Shown one piece after another: positions 8,664 to 16,873 of a stretch of DNA of 64,000 bases. The stretch is taken from NCBI RefSeq assembly GCF_016938855.1, contig NZ_JAFHAP010000006.1:1-64000 (forward strand). The letters run 5' to 3'. Under the pieces are notes generated by a model, which saw only the letters and a list, made by a program, of their open reading frames with translations, ran no database searches and was not told the origin of the DNA. Position numbers and translations under genes: made by a program. Source of the stretch: Polycladomyces zharkentensis (lineage in GTDB: Bacteria; Bacillota; Bacilli; Thermoactinomycetales; JIR-001). Positions within the stretch are counted from its first letter, which is position 1. Each line of letters begins with the position of its first letter.

Positions 8664-9359
8664 GTGAAAATCCTGTTTCACGGGCACAGCTGTTTTGAGT
8701 TGGAACACGGCGACAAACGCGTGATCATCGATCCGTTCTTGACGGGCAATCCCAAAGCGACTGCCAAACCGGAAGACATCCGCGTGGATGCCATTCTGCT
8801 GACCCACGGACACGGGGATCATGTCGGCGACGCCCTTCAAATCGCCAAGGAAAACGACGCCACGATCATTGCGCCGTTCGAGTTGGCCACATGGTTGGGA
8901 TGGCAAGGAGCCAAAGTGCATCCCTTGCACATCGGCGGAGGGAACACGTTTGATTTCGGTCGCGTGAAATTGACGCCGGCATTCCACGGCTCCGGCTTCA
9001 CCCGTGAAGATACGCAGGAAATCATCTATCTCGGCATGCCAGCCGGACTGATCGTCACCATGGGGGACTTCACCATTTACCATGCGGGAGATACCGGTTT
9101 GTTCTCCGACATGAAACTGATCGGTATGCAACATGAAGTGGACGTGGCCATGCTGCCGATCGGCGACAATTTTACGATGGGACCGGAAGATGCATTGTTG
9201 GCGGCCGAATGGGTGGGTGCCAAACGCGTGATTCCCATGCATTACAACACCTTCCCGTTGATTGAGCAGGATGCCGACGCTTTCGTGAAACGGTTGGAGA
9301 CGAAAGGCATCCGGGGCGTCATCCTGCAAAGCGGGGAATCGATCGAACTCACCCGATAA
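8664..9359 (+). CDS. ytkL: UPF0173-type metal-dependent hydrolase YtkL (metallo-beta-lactamase fold)
   Basis: 231 residues starting at GTG 8664 after GGGAGGGA. The N-terminus [13 protein letters not shown], the zinc motif [13 protein letters not shown] (HxHxDH) at about residue 50, the further ligands AGDTGLF and PMHYNTFP are the hallmarks of the UPF0173/YtkL family, which is of normal length here. These are cytosolic metal-dependent hydrolases whose physiological substrate is unknown. In B. subtilis ytkL lies beside ytoI, as here (ytoI begins 0.7 kb downstream). A terminator follows at 9437. Confidence 0.93.
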   Translation: MKILFHGHSCFELEHGDKRVIIDPFLTGNPKATAKPEDIRVDAILLTHGHGDHVGDALQIAKENDATIIAPFELATWLGWQGAKVHPLHIGGGNTFDFGRVKLTPAFHGSGFTREDTQEIIYLGMPAGLIVTMGDFTIYHAGDTGLFSDMKLIGMQHEVDVAMLPIGDNFTMGPEDALLAAEWVGAKRVIPMHYNTFPLIEQDADAFVKRLETKGIRGVILQSGESIELTR

Positions 9360-9436
9360 AAAAATGTAAATGCGATGTAACGTGACTGTAATCTACTTCT
9401 ATTACGATTAAAAACAGGATGAAAACCCCCTTCATT

Positions 9437-9468
9437 GAGACGGAGCCACACCGTCTCTTTTTTTTTTT
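9437..9468 (+). terminator. Terminator after ytkL
   Basis: Stem GAGACGG / CCGTCTC with a 7-base loop, followed by eleven T. Confidence 0.92.
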
Positions 9469-9525
9469 GCATGCCTGCCGAGGTTGTACGTACAATGTAA
9501 CAACGGCGTGCGGGAGGGATGTTTC

Positions 9526-9810
9526 ATGTTGCGGAACAAGCACGGCTTATCGCTGGTGTTGACGTTGGCGATGATGTTGCTGGCGTTTCCCCGTCTGCCG
9601 TTTTCCGCCGAGTGGGGATGGGGTACATGGTTTGCTGTGTTGTGGACGTCATTGGCCGTACTCGTTGCGGCGGCAAACGGCTGGATGGCCTGGCGGACGG
9701 AGCGGGAGCGCGAGCGGCGGGAAGAATGGGAGCGGAGACAACGATGGCTGGAAGTACAGCGGGCATGGAACCATCGTTTGTCGAGCAGACAGAGGCGGCG
9801 TATGGGGTAG
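9526..9810 (+). CDS. Small membrane protein with a basic coiled tail, unknown function
   Basis: 94 residues from ATG 9526 with GGGAGGGA upstream. Two hydrophobic segments (about residues 8-24 and 31-52) are followed by a highly charged tail rich in Arg and Glu (RTERERERREEWERRQRW) that probably forms an alpha-helix or coiled coil in the cytoplasm. I do not recognise the family. It sits in the place between ytkL and ytoI and has its own terminator downstream, so it is probably monocistronic. It is not YtpI; that gene is at 13092. Confidence 0.6.
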   Translation: MLRNKHGLSLVLTLAMMLLAFPRLPFSAEWGWGTWFAVLWTSLAVLVAAANGWMAWRTERERERREEWERRQRWLEVQRAWNHRLSSRQRRRMG

Positions 9811-9932
9811 GACGAGTTGGTGAAACTTATGCCGGCAAACAACCGATGAATGAAGCTGGAAACCTGCGGAAAATGCCGCGGGATTCATTGTGTTTCAGTT
9901 TGAAACGAAAACTGTTACTTGGTAGAGAGTTA

Positions 9933-9966
9933 AAGGAGAGTCGAGACTCTCCTTATTCTTTTTTGG
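9933..9966 (+). terminator. Terminator upstream of ytoI
   Basis: Perfect stem GGAGAGTC / GACTCTCC with a 2-base GA loop, followed by TTATTCTTTTTT. Confidence 0.85.
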
Positions 9967-9990
9967 ACTGTATTTGATTTGGTGTATAAT
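9963..9990 (+). promoter_or_regulatory. Sigma-A-type promoter of ytoI
   Basis: TTGGAC (9963-9968) and a perfect TATAAT (9985-9990) are separated by 16 bases, ending 43 bases before the ytoI start. Confidence 0.65.
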
Positions 9991-10033
9991 GTTATATAAC
10001 AGGATCAACAATTCGGGGAAAGAAGGGATGCGC

Positions 10034-11347
10034 ATGCCCACCAAACATGAACAAATTTTACAATATATTGAGCAATTGGAGGTCGGCCACAAAATCTCCG
10101 TTCGTCAGATCGCCCAGACGCTGGGTGTCAGCGAGGGGACGGCGTATCGGGCAATCAAGGACGCCGAGGTTCAAGGGCTGGTCAACACGATCGAACGGGT
10201 CGGCACGGTACGGATCGAGAAAAAGCAACGTTCGGATATCGAGCGGCTCACGTTCGCGGAAGTGGTCAATATCGTCGACGGTCAAGTGTTGGGCGGTCGG
10301 GGCGGATTGCACAAAACCCTGAACCGGTTTGTGATCGGTGCGATGAAACTGGAGGCGATGATGCGGTATGTGGAACCGGGCAACCTGTTGATCGTAGGCA
10401 ACCGGGACAATGTGCATCGCATTTCCCTTCAGCGCGGCGCGGCAGTACTGATCACGGGCGGGTTCGATACGACGGAGGAAGTGAAGGCGCTGGCCGACGA
10501 GCTGGAGTTGCCCGTCATCTCCTGCAGTTATGATACGTTCACCGTGGCGTCGATGATCAACCGTGCGATTGACGATCGATTGATCAAAAAGGAAATCCTT
10601 TTGGTGGAAGATATGTTGTCCCCGGAGCGCAAGCCAGTCGCTCTGCATGTGAACGATCAAGTGGCACGGTTCCATGAGAAGGTGCAGCAGACGGGACACA
10701 GCCGTTATCCTGTAGTGGACGACGGCAACAGGGTGGTCGGTATGGTGACCACCAAGGATGTGATGGGGCACAATCCGGAAGAGCGTCTGGAGAAGGTTAT
10801 GACCAAACAGCCCATCACCGTGACGCCAAAAACCTCGTTGGCATCAGCCGCCCATGAGATGGTGTGGGAAGGGATCGAACTGTTGCCCGTGGTGAACGAA
10901 CAGCGCAAGCTGTTGGGCGTGATCAGTCGCCAGGACGTGATCAAATCGCTGCAATACATGTCGAAACAGCCGCAGGTGGGGGAAACGATCCATGATCTGA
11001 TCTTCCAGGGGTTCAGCGAAGTGCGGGACAAAAATGGCCAGGTCGCGTTTCGGGGCGTGGTGACGCCGCAGATGACAGATTCACTGGGGACGCTCAGCAC
11101 CGGGGTGTTGACCGCCCTGATCACGGAGGCGGCCAATCGCGTCCTGCGTCGTCAGCGGCGCAGTGACCTGGTGTCGGAAACCCTGACGATCTATCTGTTG
11201 AAGCCGGTACAGTTGGAGAGCGAAATCGTGCTCGTCCCGCGTATAATGGAGATGGGACGCAAGTTCGCCAAAGTGGATATGGAAGTCTACCACGAGGAGC
11301 AGTTGGTTTCCAAAGCGTTGGTGTCGGCGCAGGTGTTTGAACGGTGA
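10034..11347 (+). CDS. ytoI: YtoI: HTH-DRTGG-CBS-hotdog protein
   Basis: 437 residues, matching the family length. An N-terminal winged helix (residues 1-65, SVRQIAQTLGVSEGTAYRAI) is followed by a DRTGG domain (about 70-180), two CBS domains (about 190-310; YPVVDDGNRVVGMVTTKDV and LLPVVNEQRKLLGVISRQDV) and a hotdog-fold domain at the C-terminus (GFSEVRDKNGQVAFRGVVTP onward). CBS pairs bind adenine nucleotides, so this is probably a nucleotide-sensing regulator; its targets are unknown. I prefer ATG 10034 to ATG 10028 because GAAGGG then has 6-base spacing. The neighbouring ytkL supports the assignment. Confidence 0.9.
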   Translation: MPTKHEQILQYIEQLEVGHKISVRQIAQTLGVSEGTAYRAIKDAEVQGLVNTIERVGTVRIEKKQRSDIERLTFAEVVNIVDGQVLGGRGGLHKTLNRFVIGAMKLEAMMRYVEPGNLLIVGNRDNVHRISLQRGAAVLITGGFDTTEEVKALADELELPVISCSYDTFTVASMINRAIDDRLIKKEILLVEDMLSPERKPVALHVNDQVARFHEKVQQTGHSRYPVVDDGNRVVGMVTTKDVMGHNPEERLEKVMTKQPITVTPKTSLASAAHEMVWEGIELLPVVNEQRKLLGVISRQDVIKSLQYMSKQPQVGETIHDLIFQGFSEVRDKNGQVAFRGVVTPQMTDSLGTLSTGVLTALITEAANRVLRRQRRSDLVSETLTIYLLKPVQLESEIVLVPRIMEMGRKFAKVDMEVYHEEQLVSKALVSAQVFER

Positions 11348-11383
11348 TGAATCAATGTCATGGGAGCCGGAATCCGGACTTGT

Positions 11384-11762
11384 TCAGCAGTCAGGTGTAT
11401 GGAAAGCGGCTCCCGTTTTCAACTTTGCCCCCAACACATTTTTGCTGTCGGATGTGAGCGAAAGAATCAAAGACACGCCGGAACAATGCCCCTCTGAAGT
11501 TGAAGCGATCTGTATTTCCGCCGAGTCCATTCCATTCTTCTCTTCTTTTTCCATGTTCTTCGCGATGGCCTCCAAATGCGTTTCGAACCTTTTACACCAT
11601 CCAGACGATGAACCAGATGAGGGTGATGGGAATGCCGATGAAGAGTAGCAAACTGATCAACTGAAAAATCGAGGTGATGATCTCGAAGCCCATTGAACTT
11701 ACCTGCGCCTTATGTTCATAAACCTTCTCAAGAAAATACCATTGAGCCAGCCCGTCAAACAT
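11384..11762 (-). pseudogene. Small membrane protein gene split by a frameshift
   Basis: From ATG 11762 (AGGAG upstream) the minus strand codes MFDGLAQWYFLEK..., then a long hydrophobic helix (IFQLISLLLFIGIPITLIW), and stops at TAA 11592-11594. One base out of frame the reading continues as KRFETHLEAIAKNMEKEEKNG to a stop at 11384. Removing the T in GTGTAAAAGG joins the two parts into a single-pass membrane protein with a charged helical tail, a layout like the DUF4083 family. Either the gene is dead or this is a sequence error. The family link is weak; the hydrophobic helix and the two abutting frames are what is seen. Confidence 0.45.
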
Positions 11763-11936
11763 GGGAGTTGCATCTCCTCTCTTTTCTTTTTTCTGAGGTG
11801 TCCCATCACTCCGGATAAAAAATCACCTTGACCAAGGAATAGTCTGACATTATCTGGAAAAATAATAAAAAATTTCGGTTTATCCATCATCCAAAGATAT
11901 GAAAATTAATTCTTTTTCAACAGGAGTGAACAACCA

Positions 11937-12746
11937 GTGGACAAAGTGATTCGCTATTACCAGTCATTTGATGAGTGGGGACGTCTCGATCGGGAACCTC
12001 TTGAGTTTCACATCAATTGGCATTATATCAAACGATACCTTCCACCAGGCAGATGCATATTGGACAATGGAGCCGGCCCTGGGAAATACTCAATGGCATT
12101 GGCCCAACACGGATATCGTGTGACCTTGACGGATATCACACCTCGGCTGGTGGACATCGCCAGAAAAAAAGCGGCTGAGCTCGGGTTGATGGATCAATTC
12201 GACGGTTTTTTCGTGGCAGATGCCAGAGATCTGAAACAATGGAAAGAGGGACAATTTGACGCCGTTTTGATGATGGGGCCATTGTATCACCTGCAGGCAG
12301 AAGAGGAGCGGATCGCAGCGGTGAAGGAGTTATACCGCGTTACCAAAAAAGGTGGGATGGTATTTGTCGCATTCATGTCCAGAGTAAGGCATGTGCTCCA
12401 ATCGCTGTTGGCACCGCAGCAATGGAAGCCCCACGATCAGATGGACACGATCCGTCAATTTATGAAGACAGGCATTTTTGATCACCATGACGAAGGACGA
12501 TTTACAGGCGCATATTATTTTCCCATCGATGAGATCCAACCGTTTATGGAGAGCCATGGATTTGAGACCTTGCGCTTGATCGGTTCAACCAATCTTGGGG
12601 CTGTTTTTACGTCTGAGCAGTGGGAATATTAGCGGAATCGCGGGGAGAAAGAATTTGAAAAGCTGCTGGATTTACTGATTGAACTGGCAACAGACCCCTA
12701 CCTACTCGGCGTATCGTCCCACTTATTATATATTGGCAGGAAATAA
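11937..12746 (+). pseudogene. Class I SAM-dependent methyltransferase with an in-frame TAG
   Basis: GTG 11937 opens a 231-residue frame with a normal Rossmann methyltransferase core: CILDNGAGPGKYSMALAQHG (SAM-binding motif I, about residues 40-59), TDITPRLVDIARK, FDAVLMMGPLYHL and the helix-rich C-terminal part. It stops at TAG 12630-12632 after EQWEY. The same frame continues for another 37 codons (EKEFEKLLDLLIELATDPYL..., ending LLYIGRK) to TAA 12746. This tail is helical and looks like the normal end of the family, so the TAG appears to be a recent nonsense mutation or a sequencing error. The truncated 231-residue product keeps all SAM motifs and might still work. Substrate unknown. Confidence 0.7.
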
Positions 12747-12770
12747 GCCGCTACCAGCGGCTGCATTCAC

Positions 12771-12938
12771 TCATATCGACGTCCTTTTTGCGGCTCGAAC
12801 CCGTCGAATGCCATCCAACAAGCAACTTACGCCCAATGCCAGTTTCAGCCACGGATGAGCGTCGTTGGTAACCCCCTCAATCAGAGACATGGAAAGAAAA
12901 AGCATGCCGATATAGACGAAAAATTGTCCCTGGGTCAT
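12771..12938 (-). CDS. Small membrane protein, unknown (55 residues)
   Basis: MTQGQFFVYIGMLFLSMSLIE followed by a second short hydrophobic helix (LKLALGVSCLLDGIRRV) and a basic end. Its ATG overlaps the stop of the gene before it (AGATGACC), so the two are coupled. No known family; reported because of the coupling, the clean ribosome context (CGGAAGGAGACGACAACAG) and membrane character. Confidence 0.55.
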   Translation of the reverse strand: MTQGQFFVYIGMLFLSMSLIEGVTNDAHPWLKLALGVSCLLDGIRRVRAAKRTSI

Positions 12939-13051
12939 CTGTTGTCGTCTCCTTCCGCCCGGCGGAACTTGAAATAGAGCCGGATCAGCAGGACAAAAGA
13001 GATGACAGAGACGAGGATGCCGACCAACAGGAGCAAACTGCTCAAGATCAT
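12935..13051 (-). CDS. Small single-pass membrane protein, unknown (38 residues)
   Basis: ATG 13051 follows GGAGGG directly; TTG 13045 with the same GGAGG at better spacing may be the true start. The product is one hydrophobic helix (SSLLLLVGILVSVISFVLLI) with a charged tail (RLYFKFRRAEGDDNR), a positive-inside single-pass layout. It is translationally coupled to the 55-residue protein at 12771. The pair lies just downstream of ytpI on the same strand, 40 bases away, so the three may be one operon. Confidence 0.5.
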   Translation of the reverse strand: MILSSLLLLVGILVSVISFVLLIRLYFKFRRAEGDDNR

Positions 13052-13091
13052 CCCTCCAAAAAAAGAAAAAAGGCTGGTCAAAAACCGTTCG

Positions 13092-13463
13092 TTATTCACG
13101 GGCGGGATCAGTTTCGTTGTTAATGTCAGGGTCGCTGCCGTTTTGGGTTGCCTTTTCCGCAGTTTCGCTTTCCCGATCCAACAGCGTGCGAAAATGGCGG
13201 TAATGTTTGATCCCGTAATACAAGTTGATCAAGCCGATCAACAGGATCAATGTGTTCAACAAGGTACGCAACCATGCACCGCCCGGAGTGGCAAAGTGCA
13301 TGCCGGCGATGGCGAGAAACATGACTCCCATACTGATGTTCATTTTGGCTTGGTGAAAGCCGCGGCGGTTTCCTTCAGAACGGCGGGCAGCCATGTTGTA
13401 GATGAAGACGAGAATCGCTGTCACAATGATGATGGCGACGAAGAACGACAAAAGCGTTTTCAT
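13092..13463 (-). CDS. ytpI: YtpI-family membrane protein
   Basis: 123 residues with three hydrophobic segments: residues 3-21 (LLSFFVAIIIVTAILVFIY), about 44-62 (ISMGVMFLAIAGMHF) and about 72-88 (LLNTLILLIGLINLYYG). The central pattern of a small residue-rich helix followed by a helix ending NLYYGIKHYRHF is that of YtpI proteins, whose gene lies between nrnA and ytoI in Bacillus. The C-terminal 25 residues are acidic and variable. Function unknown. nrnA, the usual neighbour, is absent here. Confidence 0.7.
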   Translation of the reverse strand: MKTLLSFFVAIIIVTAILVFIYNMAARRSEGNRRGFHQAKMNISMGVMFLAIAGMHFATPGGAWLRTLLNTLILLIGLINLYYGIKHYRHFRTLLDRESETAEKATQNGSDPDINNETDPARE

Positions 13464-13548
13464 GACATCCTCCTACAGACAACAAGGATAGGTATACAAT
13501 AGAAAGCCGCCACCGTGACGGGTGGAGGCGAAACTTGTGGAAGTGCTG

Positions 13549-13737
13549 TCAACCTTCCTGTTTTTCAGGGATGAACCAGTACCCATGCGGTGTGCGGTCG
13601 ATATGAACCGGAATGTCCAGGTTGGCCAATTCCTTTTCGATCCACTGGGCCACTTCTTCCGTTTCCGCATATGCGGAATAGCCCTTTTTGATCTTTTCCA
13701 ATTTGGCTTTGGCCAAGTGTTTGCGACTGATGATCAT
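13549..13737 (-). CDS. Conserved small cytosolic protein, unknown (62 residues)
   Basis: ATG 13737 has an excellent ribosome site (AAGGAAAGGGGG). The protein is amphipathic and charged, starts MIISRKHLAKAKLEKIKKGY, has a middle acidic helix (TEEVAQWIEKELANLD) and ends with an HIDRTPHGYWFIPE stretch. It has no membrane segment or metal motif. I do not recognise it. Confidence 0.6.
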   Translation of the reverse strand: MIISRKHLAKAKLEKIKKGYSAYAETEEVAQWIEKELANLDIPVHIDRTPHGYWFIPEKQEG

Positions 13738-13779
13738 GGTGGTTCCCCCTTTCCTTCTAGTATCATCATACCGTGAACT

Positions 13780-14035
13780 ACATCGCCATTGAAATGGCGA
13801 GCTTCTCGCTTCATCTGGTGCAGTGCCCTGCATCCATCCACGAAGGCACGTCCAATGCCTGGTTTGGTTTCGTTTACCGAGTTTTCACTCGGATATCGTT
13901 TTCAGTGTTTCCGCACTCATCAGTATTATATTGTTGCTCCAAGCATCCCCGCAAGGGGGATACCGAGCAACGCTCGCTTTCATCTGCCCCAAGAAATGGG
14001 GAGGATTCTCACTCGCTAATCCTAAAATGAAAAGA
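13780..14035 (+). mobile_element. Decayed insertion-element end with an omega-RNA-like hairpin
   Basis: No gene here. A two-part hairpin is visible: GTTGCTC (13933-13939) pairs with GAGCAAC (13965-13971), enclosing ATCCCC / GGGGAT (13945-13950, 13956-13961). A second hairpin (TGCCCC...GGGGAGGATTCTC) follows. The same core, with the sequence GGGATACCGAGCAACGC, is found at 22087-22126. Such structures next to CATCCCAC...GTGGGCTTTC ends are typical of IS200/IS605-type right ends. No transposase remains. Confidence 0.5.
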
Positions 14036-14051
14036 TTTGCGACACGTTTTG

Positions 14052-14849
14052 TCAACCGGTCACAGCATTGTCAGACCTGGGTTCCTCACTGTTTTTGGTT
14101 CCGATGACAGCGAACACGCGATGGGGGATCATAAGCGGGTCAGGGTAGGAAGCCGATAATATCCTTTGCAACTCAGCATCAAAGGAGACGACTTGCTCAG
14201 GAGGCAAACTGGCTCCGATACCGGCGCTGGCGCGAATTCTCCCTCTCCAGCTTTCATGTGTGTACGGCACGTTTACATCGAACGAGAACGATTCCATGTC
14301 TTGAAATCCGGCTTCCGACAAGTCCGTCAACCATTGAGGGTAAATACCCGTCCCGCCGCCTCCTTTCCATTCCGGATTGTATTGCAGAATCAGCTGTTCG
14401 GTGACGGACACCACACTTCCGGGAAGTGGCAGCCAGTCGAAGTGAACAATCGCGATTTTTCCGCGGGGTTGGAGTACCCGGTACACTTCCCGGGCGGCTT
14501 GATCCCTTTCAAACCAATGCCAGCATTGACCGGCTGTCACGACATGAAAGGAACGGTCCGGAAATGGAAGTTTTTCCGCCCTCCCCTGAACATAACGGAT
14601 GGTGATATGCTGTTCCCGGTCCAATTGCTCAGCGGCGGTTAACATTTCGGCGGATGGATCCATGCCTGTCACTTTTGCTCCTTGTTTGGCCAGGGGCCGG
14701 GCCAGGTATCCCGTGCCTGTGCCGATATCCAGGATGGTTTGTCCAATGTGTCCGATTCCGTAGTCTTTCAGGCGGGAAAACAACGTTTCCGGATAACCTG
14801 CCCGATATTTTACGTAATCGTGAGAGGTCTTGCCGAAATCCACTTTCAT
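14052..14849 (-). CDS. Class I SAM-dependent methyltransferase
   Basis: 265 residues from ATG 14849 (AAAAGGG nearby; an ATG 9 bases upstream is an alternative). The start region VDFGKTSHDYVKYRAGYPE, then ILDIGTGTGYLARPLAKQG (motif I, about residues 38-56), GMDPSAEML, and DRSFHVVTAGQCWHWF (motif II) identify a methyltransferase of the type often annotated YxjB/UbiE-like or Methyltransf_11. The CWHWF signature is common in fungal and bacterial members with unknown small-molecule substrates. A cytosolic enzyme, probably monocistronic. Confidence 0.85.
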   Translation of the reverse strand: MKVDFGKTSHDYVKYRAGYPETLFSRLKDYGIGHIGQTILDIGTGTGYLARPLAKQGAKVTGMDPSAEMLTAAEQLDREQHITIRYVQGRAEKLPFPDRSFHVVTAGQCWHWFERDQAAREVYRVLQPRGKIAIVHFDWLPLPGSVVSVTEQLILQYNPEWKGGGGTGIYPQWLTDLSEAGFQDMESFSFDVNVPYTHESWRGRIRASAGIGASLPPEQVVSFDAELQRILSASYPDPLMIPHRVFAVIGTKNSEEPRSDNAVTG

Positions 14850-14991
14850 GTCGGTCATCCCTTTTATCCTATGTTGTATAAACAAACTGTGGAATAGCAC
14901 GATATCCCGTATTCAAGTTTATCGCTCTTGCGATTTAGCAATATTTTCGGAAGCTTCCGTTTGCGATTTCACGCCTCGACGATGATTCCGC

Positions 14992-15016
14992 TTGTATGTT
15001 GATTTTGATCATACAA
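14992..15016. promoter_or_regulatory. Inverted repeat in the divergent intergenic region
   Basis: TTGTATG and CATACAA are separated by 11 bases. The site lies between the divergent genes at 14849 and 15147 and could be an operator; no regulator is assigned. Confidence 0.3.
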
Positions 15017-15146
15017 AATCACATGTTTTTCCATATTTCAGTATACCGCTTCCAGGGAAGACGGGCAAGTTATCCGATATTTGAAAAGGAACGAATGGGG
15101 GGAGATGCCGAAACTGTGATAGAAGAAATTGCAGGGAGGCAAGAGG

Positions 15147-15401
15147 ATGAAAAAGTTTGCCTGCAGAATATCGGGTGCGTTACTGATGGTTCTTGGTGTG
15201 CTTTGCTTATGGAAGTTTGTTGAGTTGATCAACACACCTGTTCATGTCGGGGTGGAATTGCATTTTTACGGGTTTGAGATCGATAAAACGGTTCCTGAAG
15301 GAGATATCCCCATGTATGCAACCAGCTTTTTGGCAATGGGAGCGCTTTTTTCGACTGTCGGCGGGTTGCTGTTGAAAAAGGAACCCGATCCTGATCCGTG
15401 A
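15147..15401 (+). CDS. Small two-pass membrane protein, unknown (84 residues)
   Basis: ATG 15147 follows GGGAGGCAAGAGG. Two hydrophobic helices (about residues 7-26 and 60-78) flank an extracytoplasmic loop of about 35 residues (PVHVGVELHFYGFEIDKT...). The C-terminus is KKEPDPDP. I do not recognise the family. The stop overlaps a GTG that opens the LysR-like fragment. Confidence 0.5.
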   Translation: MKKFACRISGALLMVLGVLCLWKFVELINTPVHVGVELHFYGFEIDKTVPEGDIPMYATSFLAMGALFSTVGGLLLKKEPDPDP

Positions 15402-15601
15402 GTGAGGAAGAACGGGTCAGAACTTCTCAGCTTATTGGATGCACGGAAAAAATCTGTTGTGTTGAAGAGGGCTGCTCATGCAGAAACAGGTTGATCACTT
15501 GGATAAATGAACAAGGATACCACACCGACAGGATCATGGTTTTGGACTCGCTTGAGGCCATTTTGTCCCATGTCGAAGCTGGGATCGGGAGAAAAAAATA
15601 A
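15398..15601 (+). pseudogene. Fragment of a LysR-type regulator, substrate-binding domain
   Basis: The 67-residue frame contains GCSCRNRLITWINEQGYH and IMVLDSLEAILSHVEAGIG. These match the second half of a LysR co-inducer domain, where (G)CsYR, then [D/F]SLEAIL..VaaGlGi, are standard. The HTH domain and the rest are missing and the tail ends abruptly in GRKK. It has a GTG start overlapping the upstream stop, but is best read as a relic, not a working regulator. Confidence 0.5.
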
Positions 15602-15619
15602 CGTCCACAGGATGTGGAC
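15588..15619 (-). terminator. Terminator of the ytrH-ytrI operon
   Basis: On the minus strand GTCCACA / TGTGGAC with a 3-base loop is followed by GTTATTTTTTTC. It lies 33 bases after the ytrI stop. Confidence 0.85.
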
Positions 15620-15651
15620 AAAACGGTCAGATGTACTCTCCCTATGACACA

Positions 15652-16176
15652 TTATTCATCCGGGGGAACATCCTGCGCATCAATCCAGACTTTGAGATCG
15701 GAATCCACCAGGGTCACATATTTGACGCGAAGTTGCACCGCACTCGCTTTGGGATCGGGCAAACGGATCGTTCTGCCCTGCAGGACGGAGTCCAGCAAAT
15801 CCGGGTTGCGTCCCAACCACTCGATCGATTTGCCCACGAACGGTTGCAATAATTTCTCCACTTCGGCTTTGATCGTTTCCTGCCCGAAACGTTGCGGGGT
15901 CAACACTTCCACCTGAATTTTGCGAATCTTGCCGGCGGCTTCCCTGCGCTTGGATTCTTCGTGCGTGAGCCGGTCCAGTTCCGTTTTGAGACGCAAGATT
16001 TCCTTCTGCTTTTGGTTGTTGGCATAGTACATGGCATCCCGTTCCAGATAAAAACTGTCCAATTTTTCTCCCAGATAGACCAGCATACCGGCGGCACCGA
16101 TCAGGATACCGAGGATGAACACGACCCAGATGCGGGGATGGGGGCGGAATCGACCGTACATGTGGCGTCTCATCAT
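15652..16176 (-). CDS. ytrI: Sporulation membrane protein YtrI
   Basis: 174 residues: a basic cytoplasmic N-terminus (MMRRHMYGRFRPHPR), one transmembrane helix (about 16-37, WVVFILGILIGAAGMLVYLG), a coiled-coil (about 55-80) and a C-terminal outside domain. This layout and length are those of YtrI, which is needed for efficient sporulation in B. subtilis and is transcribed with ytrH in the mother cell. The start overlaps the ytrH stop (ATGA). The operon lies beside dnaE, as in Bacillus. Confidence 0.85.
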   Translation of the reverse strand: MMRRHMYGRFRPHPRIWVVFILGILIGAAGMLVYLGEKLDSFYLERDAMYYANNQKQKEILRLKTELDRLTHEESKRREAAGKIRKIQVEVLTPQRFGQETIKAEVEKLLQPFVGKSIEWLGRNPDLLDSVLQGRTIRLPDPKASAVQLRVKYVTLVDSDLKVWIDAQDVPPDE

Positions 16177-16499
16177 CCGTTCCCCTGGATGAGCCAGCGG
16201 ATCAGGACCGTGCCGACATGGGCGCCGAAAAACGCACTGAAAATGAACACCATCTGTTGAATCACCTGGTTCAATTTTCCTTCGAGAATGTGGACCTCAA
16301 ATGTGCGGATGGCATCAAACGTGCCTCCGATCGCGGCCACCATCGCCCAGATTTTGAGTTGCTCCGCCAAGTTGATCATCGTGTCCATCGGCGGCTTTCC
16401 GCCGATGACGGCGCCGATACCTCCCAGCAGTACCCCGCCCAGAACGACACCCAAGGCGATGAAAAAATCCAGCACGGTCGTGGATGCGAAATGGCTCAT
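16173..16499 (-). CDS. ytrH: Sporulation membrane protein YtrH
   Basis: 108 residues from ATG 16499. Three hydrophobic segments: FFIALGVVLGGVLLGGIGAV, WAMVAAIGGTF and VFIFSAFFGAHVGTVLIRWL. The Gly-rich first helix and the FDAIRTFE loop are typical of YtrH, whose mutants sporulate poorly in B. subtilis. An in-frame GTG at 16547 would add 16 polar residues that look unlike the family, and AAAGGACGGG precedes 16499. Cotranscribed with ytrI. Confidence 0.85.
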   Translation of the reverse strand: MSHFASTTVLDFFIALGVVLGGVLLGGIGAVIGGKPPMDTMINLAEQLKIWAMVAAIGGTFDAIRTFEVHILEGKLNQVIQQMVFIFSAFFGAHVGTVLIRWLIQGNG

Positions 16500-16707
16500 G
16501 TCGATCCCGTCCTTTGGTACATGATTTCCCCGTTCCTTTGTCACCACTTATATGAACCAATTCCGGAAAATATGTGGACAAGACCAAACGGACCAACAGG
16601 GAGCGAGCAGGAATCGAACCATGATGAAGCGGTCCGACAAGCGCGTGGCCGCTGCCTTTTCCGGCCCGCTTCACCCGCACCCTCCCAAGGAAGCGGGTTA
16701 TGTCCGT

Positions 16708-16873
16708 TCCGACCCGGCGCGCAGGATCCGGGTAACGTACGAGTACGCTTCGCTCAGAGGAAATTGCCCGCGCGTTCATCCCCGTGCTTTCCGGGTTTCG
16801 CCGGGCCGGGCTTTGACAAGTCACTCGCCCGGGAAAGCATTTGCTCCCTTCACGGATTTACCGGACACGCCCT
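16708..16873 (+). repeat. Dispersed intergenic repeat, copy 1
   Basis: About 165 bp with the core GTACGCTTCGCTCAGAGGAA at 16744 and the end GGACACGCCCT. It matches, with scattered differences, the reverse complement of 63413-63573, and its core recurs at 52949-52986. It fills most of the 470-base gap between ytrH and dnaE. The repeat has no coding capacity that I trust. Confidence 0.65.
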
